Assembly: GCA_029210545.1 (NCBI GenBank)
Contig: JARGFV010000139.1
Coordinates: 1 to 5,632, forward strand
Reading direction: 5' to 3'
Source: a bacterium
GTDB taxonomy: Bacteria > BMS3Abin14
Length of the DNA: 5,632 bases
Part shown: positions 5,415 to 5,632 of the stretch, piece by piece
How the letters are laid out: each line of letters starts with the position of its first letter
Numbering within the stretch: the stretch's first letter is position 1
Notes under the pieces: generated by a model
Seen by the model: the letters and a program-made list of their open reading frames with translations, nothing else
Databases searched by the model: none
What the model was told of the DNA's origin: nothing
Program-made: the position numbers and the translations under genes

Positions 5415-5514
5415 AGCCGGAGTTGGATTCCAGCACCAGATATTTTATGGTATTCATAAAAAATGATGCCAGCACGAAAAGCCTCTACACATCGTAATGG
5501 ATCCAACTCCGGCT
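5415..5514. repeat. Perfect 14-bp inverted repeat bracketing the pseudopilin start codon
   Basis: AGCCGGAGTTGGAT at 5415-5428 is the exact reverse complement of ATCCAACTCCGGCT at 5501-5514. The 72-bp interval holds the whole translation start region, and the right arm lies in the coding sequence just before the prepilin cleavage site. The left arm begins directly after the last base of the repeat element (5414). Confidence 0.9.
5443..5461 (+). other. AT-rich hairpin directly upstream of the pseudopilin ATG
   Basis: TTTTATG (5443-5449) pairs exactly with CATAAAA (5455-5461) around a GTATT loop and ends one base before the ATG at 5463. It sits where a ribosome binding site should be, and no purine-rich site is seen. 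It is nested in the 14-bp inverted repeat. The sequence could also carry a weak promoter: TTGGAT at 5423 and TATGGT at 5446, 17 bp apart. Confidence 0.5.
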
Positions 5515-5632
5515 TTACACTCATCGAAGTCATGACCGCGGTGACCATCCTCGCACTCATGGCCGCCATGACCTTTACGGTGGTCTTCGGCGCCGTTAAG
5601 CGCTCCCGGGTCATCGACGCGCGGTCCGAGCT
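5463..5632 (+). CDS. Type II secretion/type IV pilus-like pseudopilin, N-terminal part (runs off window)
   Basis: The frame opens after TAA at 5457-5459 and continues past the window end, giving 56 complete codons. It begins MMPARKASTHRNGSNSG followed by FTLIEVM. This is a class III (prepilin) signal: a short basic leader ending in G17, F18 at +1 and E22 at +5, followed by a hydrophobic helix (about 18-44) and then basic residues (KRSR). Prepilin peptidase (PilD/GspO type) should cut after G17 and methylate F18. The mature protein would join a periplasmic pseudopilus or pilus. The helix loosely recalls GspJ-like minor pseudopilins, but subtype cannot be decided from this fragment. Start is 5463 or the adjacent 5466. 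No clear ribosome binding site precedes it, and the start lies between the arms of an inverted repeat. Confidence 0.8.
   Translation, partial: MMPARKASTHRNGSNSGFTLIEVMTAVTILALMAAMTFTVVFGAVKRSRVIDARSE

Overview
The window looks like chromosomal DNA of a diderm (Gram-negative) bacterium of moderately high GC content. Two things point to a diderm. The substrate-binding protein has a secretory signal peptide but no lipobox cysteine, so it should be free in a periplasm. The last gene starts like a type II secretion/type IV pilus pseudopilin. Short GTTTAC-type repeats and GGGGACATT repeats in intergenic DNA recall uncultured Desulfobacterota (deltaproteobacteria) and relatives. That placement is from memory and is weak.

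Layout, all genes on the + strand: (1) 1-202, a 24-bp tandem repeat at the left edge, a candidate promoter and a ribosome binding site. (2) 203-1432, a periplasmic substrate-binding protein of the hydrophobic amino acid (HAAT/Liv) family, closed by an intrinsic terminator or attenuator at 1444-1477. (3) 1478-1664, a structured leader with several hairpins, a 15-bp palindrome and a possible five-codon ORF. (4) 1665-5202, livH, livM, livG and livF, tightly packed with overlaps of 4 and 8 nt and one gap of 10 nt. (5) 5202-5414, a repeat element of about 210 bp whose ends are inverted arrays of 7-bp GTTTAC units; it contains several hairpins, including the likely terminator of the liv operon. (6) 5415-5632, the start of a pseudopilin gene that runs off the window, with a perfect 14-bp inverted repeat bracketing its start codon.

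How the genes work together: the binding protein captures a ligand in the periplasm and delivers it to the LivH-LivM membrane channel, and the LivG-LivF ATPases drive import. The ligand cannot be read from sequence; branched-chain amino acids are the default, but related systems carry amides, urea and aromatic acids. The terminator between the binding-protein gene and the permease genes should make the binding protein more abundant than the membrane parts.

The transporter is a known type of system. What stands out is an apparent 60-residue two-helix insert in LivH, a degenerate ABC signature in LivG, and the unusual intergenic DNA at 1478-1664 and 5202-5514. I see no CRISPR array, tRNA, rRNA or transposase gene.
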